From Asterias rubens (taxonomy: Eukaryota > Echinodermata > Asteroidea > Forcipulatida > Asteriidae): a DNA stretch of 64,000 nt. Below the pieces are notes generated by a model that saw only the letters and a list, made by a program, of their open reading frames with translations, searched no databases and was not told the origin of the DNA. The first letter of the stretch is position 1. Each line of letters begins with the position of its first letter. Both the position numbers and the translations under genes were made by a program. The stretch covers positions 2,786,309 to 2,850,308 of the forward strand of contig NC_047065.1 of assembly GCF_902459465.1 (NCBI RefSeq), in the 5' to 3' direction. Positions 31,001-41,336 of this stretch are shown one piece after another.

Positions 31001-34000
31001 TCTTGAAAACTAGAAGATTGCAATGAATATATTTTCTCTTTGTTGTTTACAGGTGTGAAAGTGATTGAAGGTGTGAAAATCAATAGAATATTGTCGGAGA
31101 AGGGGACAGTGTCTCTGGTTCAGACCTCTCTTGGGGACATCAAGTGCAAATACTTCGTCAACGCAGCTGGACAGGTTTGAAAAACTTGTTTTTCTTCAAT
31201 TTTATATCATGTTTCTGTGAACCGTTAGTCACGTCTCAAATTTGTTAAGAATAATACTTGGTTCTTATTTATAGCGCTTTATCACACCCCTAAGTGGAGT
31301 ATCAAAGCACTAGGTATTTTTCCTTGGATTTTTTTTTGAGGTATGTGGAGCTACGTTTTGAAGTATGAGGCATATTCCTTTAAAGTACCATGAAACAATT
31401 TATAGTTAACAAGTTGCTGTGGCGCAAAGTACTGCCGAACAAAACACCGAGGCGAACCCCTTAGTCTTTTCGATATGTGCACTGGGTTCTTTTATGTGTG
31501 TTACACAAAACACAGGACCAACTACTTTACGTCCATCCAAAGGACGAAGCATCATGGTTGGTTCCACACTCTGCTGGTCAGAAACACCAGAGCTTGAGTC
31601 TGGTGCTCTTAACCGCTAGGCCACCACATGCCACAGTGTCACAATGTAGTTATTTTTGTGGAGCTTTTGTCTTGTTAATTTGACATTGTTTGCACATGTT
31701 TTCACTGGTTCCCTTCGATTACTTCTTACAGTGGGGTAGAGACGTTGGTTTGATGAGTTCACCGGTAGTCAACGTACCCATGCACACTACAGCACACATG
31801 TACCTGATAATGAAACCTTTAGATGGAGTTAATTTCAAGACGCCATGTATGTATATCCATTTCAATATATTTTTTCCCTCTCAAAATTCCTCATATAGCT
31901 TACCACAACAATTAGTTGTACTTAGGTGAGGTTTGTGGTAGCACTATCTCTTTTGAGGAGGGTTAATTTTCAAGAAGAGGCTAAAATGAAAACCTATTTA
32001 TACTTGATTCTTTTCAGAACCAACATTACTTGAACATTATGGTGCTACCACAACCCTCACTTAGTTATACTTCCACCACGCAAAGTAACAAATCCTACTT
32101 GTATTTTTATTAATATTTTGCTTATAAATCACCTTTTCATTGACAAAAACTTATCTATGACCCTACCTTTAAGATGGATTGATAATGTATAAACTTCATT
32201 TACCGATCAGCTCACCATTGCTTGTTACTACTATTAACTAATTGTCTGTGTTTAATCTTTGCAGATGTCCGTGATTATGACAGCTTAAATTACCTGCGAG
32301 AATGGAGCGGTGGTTTGATGTGTGGTTGCTTTGCCAGTGAAGCTAAGCCGATATTTTATAACGGCATTCCAGAGAAGTCAGAGTTTCTATCTCTACCTGA
32401 GGATTGGGATCATTTCCGTGAGTCTTCATTTTTGTCTGCTAAGTTATTTTTTTATTATAGATACAAACAACCTGAATTGAAGAGTTCTTTAACTCTAGTC
32501 TTCTCACTTGGTGTATCTCAACATATGCATAAAATAACAAACCTGTGAAAATTTGAGCTTAATTGGTTGTCGAAGCTGTGAGAAAAAAATGGAAGAAAAA
32601 AAAAACGCCCTTGTCACATGTCGTTGTGTGCTTTCAGATGCTTCACTTTTGGACCTCAAAATCTAACTCTTGAGGTTTCGTGGAAAATTACTTCCTTCTC
32701 GAAAACCACGTTACTTCGGAGGGAGCTGTTTCTCACAATGTTTTATACTATCAACAGCTCTCCATTAATAATAATGAACCATTTTTGTAGAGCGCATATC
32801 ACAATCACAGAGAAGTCCCTATGCGCTCGTTACCAAGTAAGTTTTTATGCTAACAATTTACTTTGAGTAACTACAAACAGTGTCTGCTGCCTTAAAAGTG
32901 ATGACCAATCTTCTTCGATATCGAGTGATGTCCTCGGTCAATGATGTTGCGGCTGAGTTGTCCCAAGATCTCCCTGTCCCTTATGCATGTAGATATATTT
33001 CCCCAGCTGTCACAAATCCAGTGTACAATGTATCTTCTGAGCAAATCAACCTCGCCCTTTTTGAGCTTGAACTTGCTTAAGCTCACAGAGGACAAAGAAT
33101 TATTGTTGCATGTTTTTAAATTATTCCATATAAATATTATGTGATTTCAGAGCCTCATCTTGAAGCCTTGCTTCATCGAGTCCCCGCTTCTTCCAAGATG
33201 GAGGTCAGACAGTTATTTACCGGCCCAGAATCATTCACTCCGGATCACGTCTGTCTCTTTGGTGAAGCACCTGAGGTATGAATGATGTAGATGAAAAGCC
33301 CTGTTCACACTGCCCCTATCCCCGGGGAATACATCCCGGGGGTGGCCCGTTGGACTTGTTTTACCCTTATGGTTACCCTGGTGCACTGTCCCCACTTAGG
33401 TTCTTATTCCATGGGGTTTCAGTTGCCCATTTCAAGATTACCCCAGGGCTTTGCGCTTACCCCTACTCCAGAGCAGGTTGGCTATCCCCAGGGGTATGCC
33501 CATTTGCTGGGGCAGACTGGGGCAGACTGGGGTGAGGCGAGCATAGTGTGAAAAGGCCGGCCATTGTTCCCCAGGGTCCATAGAGGAGTGTGAAAAGGGC
33601 TATAGAGAGAGGAGATGAGGGAAGGAGTTTGACATTGTTTGGTCACATTTCAGAAAATGTAATCCTTACACTGAAGACGGTGTCGCTGTAGCAGTATGAA
33701 GCAAGCTTAAGAATGGTAACCCCCAGGGCCCAGTTACAGACTCTGCTTACTGTACGCAAAGAATCTGCGCTTCCGGAATTCCATGCTTAAAACGTATTTC
33801 GCAGGTTAGAAGACCCTTTTTGCTTGTGTTGTGCGTACTCAAGGTAACTAGGCATTTTTTGCTTTACTCAGCTAGTGCAGAATTCGGCGTTTGCACAGTA
33901 AGCGGAGAATGGTGATCGCAGAGCTTGGGTCTGCTGAACTGGAACGCCAGGCCCACGACACGCCATATATCTGATAAATACCTAATCTATACCTCATTTT

Positions 34001-37000
34001 CACTGTAGATAAAGAACTATTACTTGATGGCCGGTTTCAACTCTCTCGGTATGACACTGTCTGGTGGAGTTGGAGAGCTTTTAGCAGAGATCATCATTAA
34101 AGGCAGATCATCGATTGGATACTGGGCAATGAATCCTCAGCGTTTCTTACCACAGCAGAATAACAAAGAATATCTACGAGATAGAGCCACTGAAATAGAA
34201 GGTTAGAAGATTCTTTGAAATTTTGATAGATAGAAACTTGCATCGACAACAAAAAATAGTAATTTCGGTTTTACCCATATACTAAGTTACCATTCACACC
34301 GTTGTGTGTTAGCAGTGATACTCAGTACTCTCCAAAACTCTGTGAAAAAAATAACATGCATATCACTGGGGTGGGGTTCAAACCCACAAACTTTGCAATT
34401 TTAGAGCAGTGTCTTACCAACTAGACCACCAAGATTGCCCGGTAGCTAGGGGCAGTTTGAATTCTATAATTTGTTAGCGGCTGAAATAGGAGGTAAGAAG
34501 CTTCTATGAAATTATCAAAGGGTGTCATGGCCGAGTAGTTAAGAGCATGGAATTCAAGTTCTGGTGGTTAAGTCATCGGAGTGTGGGTTCGGGTCCCAGT
34601 GGTGGCACTTGTGTCCTTGAGCAAGATGCTTTACTATAATTGCTTCTTTTTACCCAGTGGTATAAATGAGTACCTGCGAGGGTACAGGTTGATACTGTGA
34701 AATGGAAAAGCCACTAGCACGATACTGCAGTTCAGGGCTATAAGAGAAAGATTAAAAAGGAATGTTATTGGTCTAATGACCAGGGCACTAATGACCAGGG
34801 CACTAATGACCAGGGCACTAATGACCATGGCACTAATGACCAGGGCACTAATGACTAGTGCACTAATGACCAGGGCACTAATGACCAGGGTAGAAAGCAG
34901 TTTGATGTTCAGATGCTAGTTTCTGACTTGTCTATTCTATGTCTTAATGATGTTATTGTGAATCAGGAAAACACAGTAAGATCGGCTATCCAGAGACTCA
35001 ATACAGAACGGGTAGAAAGCTACGATGCGGACCGCTCTACGCCCGGCTAGCCCAAGCGGGGGCGGTATTCGGGGAGACTATGGGCATGGAACGACCTTTA
35101 TGGTATATGGAAGAAGGGGATACAGGTAAGGTTATCATTTCTTAGTATTCATCCTCTGAAGTTTTTTATGCAATATTTAGAGTAAATTGAGCCTGTAAGA
35201 CTCATGAATATTCAACATTGTCTGATCATCACACGTTCACTGTGAGCCAGTACTGTGCAGAGAGACTCATCAAAATAGTCATAGTTGACCAGGTTTACTT
35301 GTTACATGTACATGCTAAAAAATCCAAGTATGGTTTACATCTGAAGCTTGTGATGTGTATTAAGATTTATTCCTTATTTATTAATATATAGGTGAAACAA
35401 GAACTACTCTCAAGAGGCGTTTTTACGGCCACAGATCTACAGTCAAGACCCAAAAGCTGGAAACACCTGTAGGACATCACTTCAATCTTCCTAATCACTC
35501 AGATTCTGACATGATTTTACAGGGCATAGAGGCACTAGGCAACCACAGAGAGACTGTGCGTTTGAGTAGGGAGAAACTCTGGATTAGACGCCTCCAGACC
35601 ATTCAACCCATGGTCTGAACATCCAAGAAGGAAACGACTAATAAACCTTTTGTTTTGCCGTCTCCTTTTTTCCCCATAGCCTTTTAGCCTGAGCCTCATT
35701 CACTACTTAATTACTTTTTTCCCCCACCTCCCCACCCTTGATATTGTCCTTTGTGTTTCCATCTTCTTGTGGTCAAGTCAGTCCCTTCTCTACAACCCCC
35801 CCCCCCCCTTTGTCCCCTATTCATTGTTTACCCCTTGCTTTTTTCTGTATGCTTTCTAACCCCATTCATGTATTTCCACTTCACGGCTTATGTTTCACTT
35901 AGATACCTGTTCATGTTTGTTGTGTTGTCATTTAGCCTTTGAGAAAGACTCTGCTAGGGTAGAAACGTCAGGCCATTAACTATTTTTGGCAAGATTTATT
36001 TCTATCAAAGCATGTAGACTTACTCATAGAGGCCAAGTTGTTCATTTCCTTTCATTTCATTTCATTTCATTTCATTTGTTCTGGTTGTGAAGCCAGAAAA
36101 GGGAACTTAGTCACTGTACTAGCCAAGAACCCAATAGAGAGAAGACTTTTAGATGGGCCCTGGTTAGAGAGGTAGTCACCAACACTTAATCATCATAGCG
36201 GAAATGTAAAATACACAGAACCAATGCAGTTGGTGTTTTATTTTCAGATGAATTCACTGAGGAAATACAACAAGGAACGTTCAGTAAGCCCGGCTGGTTT
36301 GATATGGTGAAGGCCGAGTACTGGGCCTGTCGGGAGTCTGTCTGCCTAATGGATATGACACCGTTTACAAAATTGGAGTTGCAGGTAAATTTCATATCTA
36401 GACTTAATTAGGTGAGGTTTGCGGTAACACCAAGTGAAAAGCTCTTTTGAGTAGTATTGGCTATATTTTCCCGCTTTTTCTGGATGCCTTACCTTAATCC
36501 TTTGCTCTTCTTTTTTTCTATAAATGGATATGTATTTGTTTGTACTTGTTTTATGCCTCTGAAGAAGGTCCTGTTTGGATCGAAAGCTAAGGCCATCTAC
36601 CCTACTCATTAAATATCAAAATATCAAATATAAAACAGGGAAAATTAGTTACAGAGTTAATTATTTTGACGAGTTGTGTCAGTGGAAAGGAAGTAATTTG
36701 GGGTCATTTCTATCTTGTGTTCTCCTCTTTGATCATAGGGCAGTGGGACAACATCTCTACTGCAGAGACTGTGTCCTAATACCATGGACATCCCAATAGG
36801 AAGTGTGGTTCACTCCGGAATGCTCCACGAGTTTGGTGGATATGAGAACGACTGTAGTGTTGCACGCTGTGAACGGGACAGGTTGGTCTATACTAGTATT
36901 TATATAGATATCTTCTGTTCAAGTTAGTATTTTGCTTATTTTAATATTTTGTATTTAATTTTTTTTTTTTTAAGAGTAGTATGAACTTAATGTTGGTGTG

Positions 37001-40000
37001 GACTGAAATTGAATTGAATATATCTTAAATGGTCAATGCTTGGGCTTTTGCCATGTGTAAAAATACTTTTCTGCAAGTTTGTACAAGCCAAATAGTGGGA
37101 AACGAAATCTGCGAGTGAGGTTAACTATCTGAAAGCCTCTTTTGCCTCGGGCTATGTTTAAACACTGACTGGTTTATATCACTCGTTTAATCATGGCCAC
37201 TTGATCTCCTCTCGACCAATCAAAATTTGTGAGCTGTTGTGTTTGGACAAGTTGGCCACCCACAACCAAATGCTCCTTCACTGGATACTAAATCAATGAT
37301 TTACTTAAAACCCATCTGTTTTGCAATCTGAATAGTCTGGTTGTAGCACTGCGAAACATACATAGTAGTAAGTGATCTATAAATGTTTTAAAAATTATTG
37401 TTATTATTAGTTCATGCCTGTTACTTTCTTTTTAATTCCTTGCAGGTATTTTCTTATCTGTCCTACTAAGTCAAGAGTCAAAAGTATCAACTGGATTGCG
37501 AGTCATCTCCCCACGGATGGCTCAGTGGCTATGCATGACATTAGTGATCAATACGTTGGTCTGAACGTCCTGGGTCCTAAAGCCAGGAATGTCTTGCAGA
37601 AACTGACCAGTACACCACTCAGTATGGCTAGTTTCAAACCCTTCTCATACAAGGTGAGTGACCAACGGAGTACATGGATTGGCTGACCAGAATTAACATA
37701 CTAGATGTTAAGGCCAGGATTGGCTGATCAGAATTAACATATTAGATGTTAAGGCCAGGATTGGCTGATCGGAATTAACATATTAGATGTTAAGTCCATG
37801 ATTGGCTGATCAGAGTTAACATAGTAGATGTTAAGGCCAGGATTGGCTGATCAGAATTAACATATTAGATGTTAAGTCCATGATTGGCTGATCAGAGTTA
37901 ACATAGTAGATGTTAAGGCCAGGATTGGCTGATCAGAATTAACATATTAGATGTTAAGTCCATGATTGGCTGACCAGAATTAACATACTAGATGTTAAGG
38001 CCAGGATTGGCTGGTCAGAATTAACATATTAGATGTTAAGGCCAGGATTGGCTGATCAGAATTAACATATTAGATGTGAAGGCCAGGATTAGCTGACCAG
38101 AATTAACATAAAAAATAATCACATGTAAATAGGGTTTCATGTATGAAAGGTTTAAAGCTTTTAATTCAAGTTCTGGTGGTTAAGTCATCGGAGTGTGGGT
38201 TTGAATCCCGGTCATAACACTTGTGTCCTTGAGCAAGACACTTCACTATAATTGCTTCTCTTTCACCCATGGGGTAAAAATGGGTACACTAGCTCAGGGC
38301 TGTATACTCTCCAGAACGGAGAAAGATTACAGGAATGTTGTTGACAAGCGCGAAGGGCATTGACACGGTTCTTGTAAAATGTGCTTTTTAAGAACTATTC
38401 ATAAATACCCGGGACAGTTTACCCGTTCTGATTGGTGGGGGGTGTTTAAACAGATGATATAACCACAGTAAAAAGTGTTTAAACATAGGCATGACGCAGG
38501 AGCTTATCACGTTATTTTACACGAGAATCTCCAGAGTAATGAAATTATGAATATTCAAATGTTTACTTTTTCACTTTTCTTGACAATTACTTACTTGCAC
38601 TATTATGAACTTTTTTTCCAAAATTGTTATATTATTTTTTGTATTCAGGAGATGAACATAGGTTATGCTACCAATGTTCGGGTTACGACCATCACCCATG
38701 CAGGAGAAGATGGTATGGTACTGTACATACCAAATGAGGTAATTTCAATATCATTCTGGCTTACGATCTTTCGACAAACACTGTGGGGTGTCGTGGCTGA
38801 GCGGTTGAGGTCTCAAGACCCAAGCTCTGGGCCCAATTTCATGAAGCCTGTAAGCACAACAATTTGCTTAGCATGAACTTTCATCCCTGAAAAAAAAACA
38901 AGATTACCAACCAAATTTTCATTTGTTGCATATTGCTTGTTACTGGTATTCAGCTGTTGTTTGCTTGTCCTGAACATCACAAGGAAATTTGGTTGGTAAT
39001 CCTGTTTTTTTTTTATTAAGGAAGACATTTCATGCTAAGCAAATTTTTGTGCTTACACAGGCTTTATGAAATTGGGCCCTGGTGTTGTCAGCAGCAGAGT
39101 ATGGGTTCAAAACCCAGTCATGACACCTGGCCCTTGAGCAAGGCACTTGACCAAAGTTAGGAAGGTAGTGCAGTCTGATCTACCGGCCAAGCTCCTAGTG
39201 GATGACACCTCAGGAGCCTACATTTGTGTGGACTGTTAAGGGGGTAACCTGGTGTCTGCCCCAGGTGACAGTTGATCAGAGTTGACTGCCCAAATTAGTT
39301 ATTCCCTCACCTTGAAGTGGCTGTCAAGCCTTGTTAGTTTGGCGAAATTTCTCATTAAAAAAAAATTGATACAAAATTTTTGATTACTTTTGAAGTGGGT
39401 CTAAGTTGATGATCTTATACAAAACTATTAATTATTTCTTTACTTCAAATCACCGACTTTCTCCACCTTGTATTTTTCCAATCCAGTTTGCAGTTCATTT
39501 ATACGATCTGTTAATGAAGACTGGTGCTGATTACAGTATACGTCCAGCTGGTTTCAATGCCTTGCGCTGGCTACGAACTGAGAAGTGCTACGCATATTGG
39601 GGAATTGATTTTAACAGCCACAACACACCGTTTGAAATCGGACGAGAGATGAGGGTCAATTTTGATAAGGTCAGTCTTATTTTCATGCGTTATGTCTTAG
39701 AAACATGTTTTGTTTATACTAAAACAAGTTTTCCCCTATTCCATTATCTCCTCAATTAAAAGTAGGATTTGAAACTTTGCATGGTGGAAGTATAACCAAG
39801 AGATGTATTCGGTTAAAGCCTTGTGAATGTCTCTCTTCAGGAGTTGTCAACCACCAGTTTTTTCAGAACCAATACTACTCAAAATATTTTTTTTATATTT
39901 TTTTATTTATATACTTATACTTACACTTATTGTTAGGTTTTGAATTGAATTTTTTGTTGAAAAATTATCTAGAAAGTAACTTAAAGGAACACATTGCCTT

Positions 40001-40769
40001 GGATCGGTCGAGTTGGTCTTTGAAAAGCGTTTGTAACCGTTTGTTATCAAATGCATATGATTAGAAAGATATTTTAAAAGTAGAATATAATGAGCCACAC
40101 AAGTATCACTCGAAATTGCGTGGTTTTCCTTTTAGCTTGCGACTAACACGGTCGGCCATTTATGGGAGTCAAATTTTGGCCGACCGTGTTAGTTCGCAAA
40201 GTAAAAGGAAATCACGCAATTTCGAGGCAAATTTGTGGGGATCATTGTATTCTACTTTTACAACATCTTTCTAACCATATGCATTTTATAACAAACGGTT
40301 ACAAACGCTTTTCAAAGACCAACTGGACCGATCCAAGGCAATGTGTTCCTTTAAAATTTACCAAATAGTGAAAGCTTTGAACTTTGACCTTTGACAGGAG
40401 ATAGAGTTCATAGGTCAGTCAGCCCTAATCAAGCAACAGCAAGAAGGTATTCATCAACGTATGGCTGCCTTAATACTGGAGGATCATAACGTAGACACTG
40501 ACCTATGGTGTTGGGGTGGAGAGCCAATCTATCGTAACGGTCAACTGGCCGGAACAACTACATCAAGTGCCTTCAGTGCTTCCTTGGGCTCCATGCTATG
40601 TCTAGGGTGGCTTCATAACACTGACCCTCGGACCGGTCAGTCTTCAGTGGTCACTCATGACTTCATAACCAAAGCTAAGTACGAGATTGATATCGCTGGT
40701 CAGATGTTCTCGGCCAAAGCCACTTTATACCCGCCAAAGATAGTTACTAAGCAACCACTACATGGATAG
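28090..40769 (+). CDS. PDPR: PDPR-like mitochondrial flavoprotein (pyruvate dehydrogenase phosphatase regulatory subunit / DMGDH family), complete, 16 exons
   Basis: Exons 28090-28334, 29149-29282, 30265-30346, 30767-30930, 31053-31174, 31732-31846, 32265-32417, 33151-33275, 34009-34201, 34967-35125, 36248-36384, 36739-36881, 37446-37653, 38649-38738, 39487-39669 and 40398-40769 join in phase to 874 aa, close to vertebrate PDPR. Residues 1-45 are Arg/His/Ser/Thr-rich and nearly free of acid, consistent with a mitochondrial presequence. The FAD site is GGGIAG (55-60); TTWH (87-90) carries the histidine that is flavinylated in dimethylglycine and sarcosine dehydrogenases. The oxidoreductase half includes GPESFTPDH. 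The C-terminal half is the GcvT-like folate domain and carries PDPR-typical runs (PIGSVVHSGML, GGYENDCSVAR, WGGEPIYRNG, YEIDIAG). In mammals PDPR modulates PDP1. The TTWH and PDPR signatures together leave open an ancestral enzyme-like role. The exon-1 donor (28,334) is the least certain junction. Confidence 0.92.
28508..28772. mobile_element. MITE-A variant in PDPR intron 1
   Basis: Starts GGGCTCAATGTCATGGCTC and ends AGAGCCATGAAATTGGGCCC, with repeated AGCGCAGAAT / ATTCTGTGCTT motifs inside. A truncated relative is at 33,727-33,930. Confidence 0.8.
28840..29117. mobile_element. MITE-B partial copy in PDPR intron 1
   Basis: The left end is missing. The body runs from AACAAGCCTGTGAATATTTG through GGGAGCCGTTTCTCATG to AATGACCAATAGT. 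Confidence 0.75.
29755..30120 (+). repeat. tRNA-Leu-derived SINE, 5'-truncated
   Basis: GAGTGTGGGTTCGAGTCCC (B-box region), then GACACTTTGCC and a long tail ending CGCTATATAAGACTTCAATA before an AT-rich run. PDPR intron 2. Confidence 0.8.
30366..30710. repeat. GATGATTTCA minisatellite in PDPR intron 3
   Basis: About 30 degenerate units of TGATGATTTCA/TGATTTCATGA spanning most of the short intron. It ends about 55 bp before the exon-4 acceptor. Confidence 0.9.
31405..31625 (-). repeat. tRNA-Leu-derived SINE in PDPR intron 5
   Basis: The minus strand reads GGCCTAGCGGTTAAGAGC, ACCAGACTCAAGCTCTGG (CAA at the anticodon) and then GTCCTTTGGATGGACG. Same family as 22,395-23,030. Confidence 0.85.
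31922..32064. repeat. Foldback element in PDPR intron 6
   Basis: Arms TTAGGTGAGGTTTGTGGTAG and GCTACCACAACCCTCACTTA. A related arm occurs at 36,408 (GGTGAGGTTTGCGGTAAC) and inverted at 14,480 and 56,000. Confidence 0.7.
32487..32894. mobile_element. MITE-B copy with a 65-bp insertion in PDPR intron 7
   Basis: Ends TCTAGTCTTCTCACTTGG and ACAGTGTCTGCTGCCTTAA. An AATAATGAACC...ATGCGCTCG segment interrupts the body. Confidence 0.75.
33296..33602. repeat. Inverted-end GC-rich element in PDPR intron 8
   Basis: Ends AGCCCTGTTCACACTGCC and GGAGTGTGAAAAGGGCT. The middle is rich in CCCCAGGG-type motifs. Overlapping frames here are artefacts. Confidence 0.6.
33727..33930. mobile_element. Truncated MITE-A variant in PDPR intron 8
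   Basis: Starts GGGCCCAGTTACAGACTC. It resembles 28,508-28,772 internally (AATCTGCGCTTCCGGAA, GTGATCGCAGAGC) but the second end is missing. Confidence 0.6.
34255..34460 (-). repeat. tRNA-derived SINE (family 2) in PDPR intron 9
   Basis: On the minus strand: GGTGGTCTAGTTGGTAAGAC, GTGGGTTTGAACCCC, then ACACACGGTGTGAATGG and GGGTAAAACCGAAAT. It is the best-preserved copy of this family in the window. Confidence 0.8.
34522..34770 (+). repeat. tRNA-Leu(CAA)-derived SINE with intact head, PDPR intron 9
   Basis: The head 34,522-34,608 pairs GTGTCAT with GTGGCAC at its ends and has GGCCGAGTAGTTAAGAGC, a CAA at the anticodon position, a long variable arm and GGGTTCGGGTCCC. The body follows with CTTGTGTCCTTGAGCAAG, the hallmark of this widespread SINE type. 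Confidence 0.85.
34768..34897. repeat. 15-bp tandem repeat (CTAATGACCAGGGCA)n
   Basis: About eight units with few substitutions, directly after the SINE tail in PDPR intron 9. Confidence 0.95.
35391..35990 (+). mobile_element. Penelope-like element 3' fragment (GIY-YIG endonuclease end) in PDPR intron 10
   Basis: A 75-codon frame (35,391-35,618, stop TGA) reads as the end of a Penelope-like GIY-YIG endonuclease: KRRFYGHRS, then PVGHHFNLPNHS with the conserved His/Asn/His spacing, then SREKLWIRRLQTIQP. The 3' flank runs to a GACTCTGCTAGGGTAGAAAC hairpin (35,945). It is same-strand with PDPR. The catalytic GIY-YIG core upstream is missing, so the piece is dead as a transposon. TTTCATTTCA microsatellite follows at 36,045-36,077. 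Confidence 0.8.
36406..36610. repeat. Hairpin-ended repeat in PDPR intron 11
   Basis: Begins GGTGAGGTTTGCGGTAACAC and ends with CTCTGAAGAAGGTCC...GGATCGAAAGC, a variant of the GAAACGT hairpin motif. Confidence 0.5.
37664..38110. repeat. 41-bp minisatellite in PDPR intron 13
   Basis: About ten units of ATTGGCTGATCAGAATTAAC + ATATTAGATGTTAAGGCCAG. Two-unit higher-order alternation (TAAGGCCAGG versus TAAGTCCATG) is visible. Confidence 0.95.
38155..38345 (+). repeat. tRNA-Leu-derived SINE, 5'-truncated, PDPR intron 13
   Basis: Starts inside the head at CAAGTTCTGGTGG, has GTGTGGGTTTGAATCCC and CTTGTGTCCTTGAGCAAG. Confidence 0.85.
38785..39330 (+). repeat. tRNA-Leu-derived SINE interrupted by MITE-A, PDPR intron 14
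   Basis: The head (GTGTCGTGGCTGAGCGGTTG, CAAGACCCAAGCTCTGG) is split at CTCTGG by MITE-A (38,828-39,079) and resumes with TGGTGTTGTCAGCAG, GGGTTCAAAACCC and CCCTTGAGCAAGGCAC. Confidence 0.85.
38828..39079. mobile_element. MITE-A copy nested in a SINE
   Basis: Perfect ends GGGCCCAATTTCATGAAGC and GCTTTATGAAATTGGGCCC with the AACCAAATTTTC / AAATTTGGTTGG internal pair. Confidence 0.9.
39981..40354. mobile_element. MITE-H: 374-bp long-inverted-repeat element in PDPR intron 15
   Basis: TTAA on both sides; ends AGGAACACATTGCCTTGG and CCAAGGCAATGTGTTCCT. The arms run almost to the centre (GACTAACACGGTCGGCC and complement). The transcript of this intron would form a hairpin of about 170 bp. Confidence 0.9.
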
Positions 40770-41330
40770 ATTGCAGTGACCTTATTTCCTTACTTCTTAT
40801 ATTATCCTTATATTACTGCCAAAAAGCCCTTCTAACACTTTATGTCTTATCCCCGTCCGTGGAATACAGCCTTGGGGAGCCCCAAGACTTTTACCCAATC
40901 GTTACCTCTGCGCAGTTTCTTACTGTTCCAGCCTAGGTCCCTAAACATATTGATTTTATTAGTTATGGGTTATTGGTAATTGATTGCAGATACGCAAGTT
41001 TGTAGAATATTTTTTCCTGTACGGAACTTTGATTTATTCTTTTGAAGAAAGTTGTCAGGTGGTTTGGTTTATGTCTTCCATATACCTGTACTTATTTTCC
41101 AGATAATATTGTTTTATTTACTCATGATAAATATATAAACCTAGATAACATTCTGACTTTAAAATGCTAATTATTTGTGGTTTTTAAAACCAATTCTTCT
41201 TCAAGAAGGTGCTTTTTTACTCAATTGATTAAAAAATGTGGTTAAATGTTTAGGGCCAAACTGTGTTTGTTAGCCTTAACTGAAATTTTTACAAAGTGAA
41301 ATGCAACTGTTTATTTTTGATAAAAATTTA

Positions 41331-41336
41331 AATAAA
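41331..41336 (+). promoter_or_regulatory. Candidate poly(A) signal of the PDPR-like gene
   Basis: First AATAAA downstream of the stop, about 560 bp into the 3' flank. Confidence 0.45.

Noticed and set aside
33278..33551. Two overlapping plus-strand frames of about 85 codons in PDPR intron 8
   Set aside because: They lie in a GC-rich inverted-end repeat, and both frames are open because of its CCCCAGGG composition.
34522..34608. Functional tRNA-Leu(CAA)
   Set aside because: The same head is followed by the same body in several other places, so it is a SINE head. The anticodon stem is imperfect.
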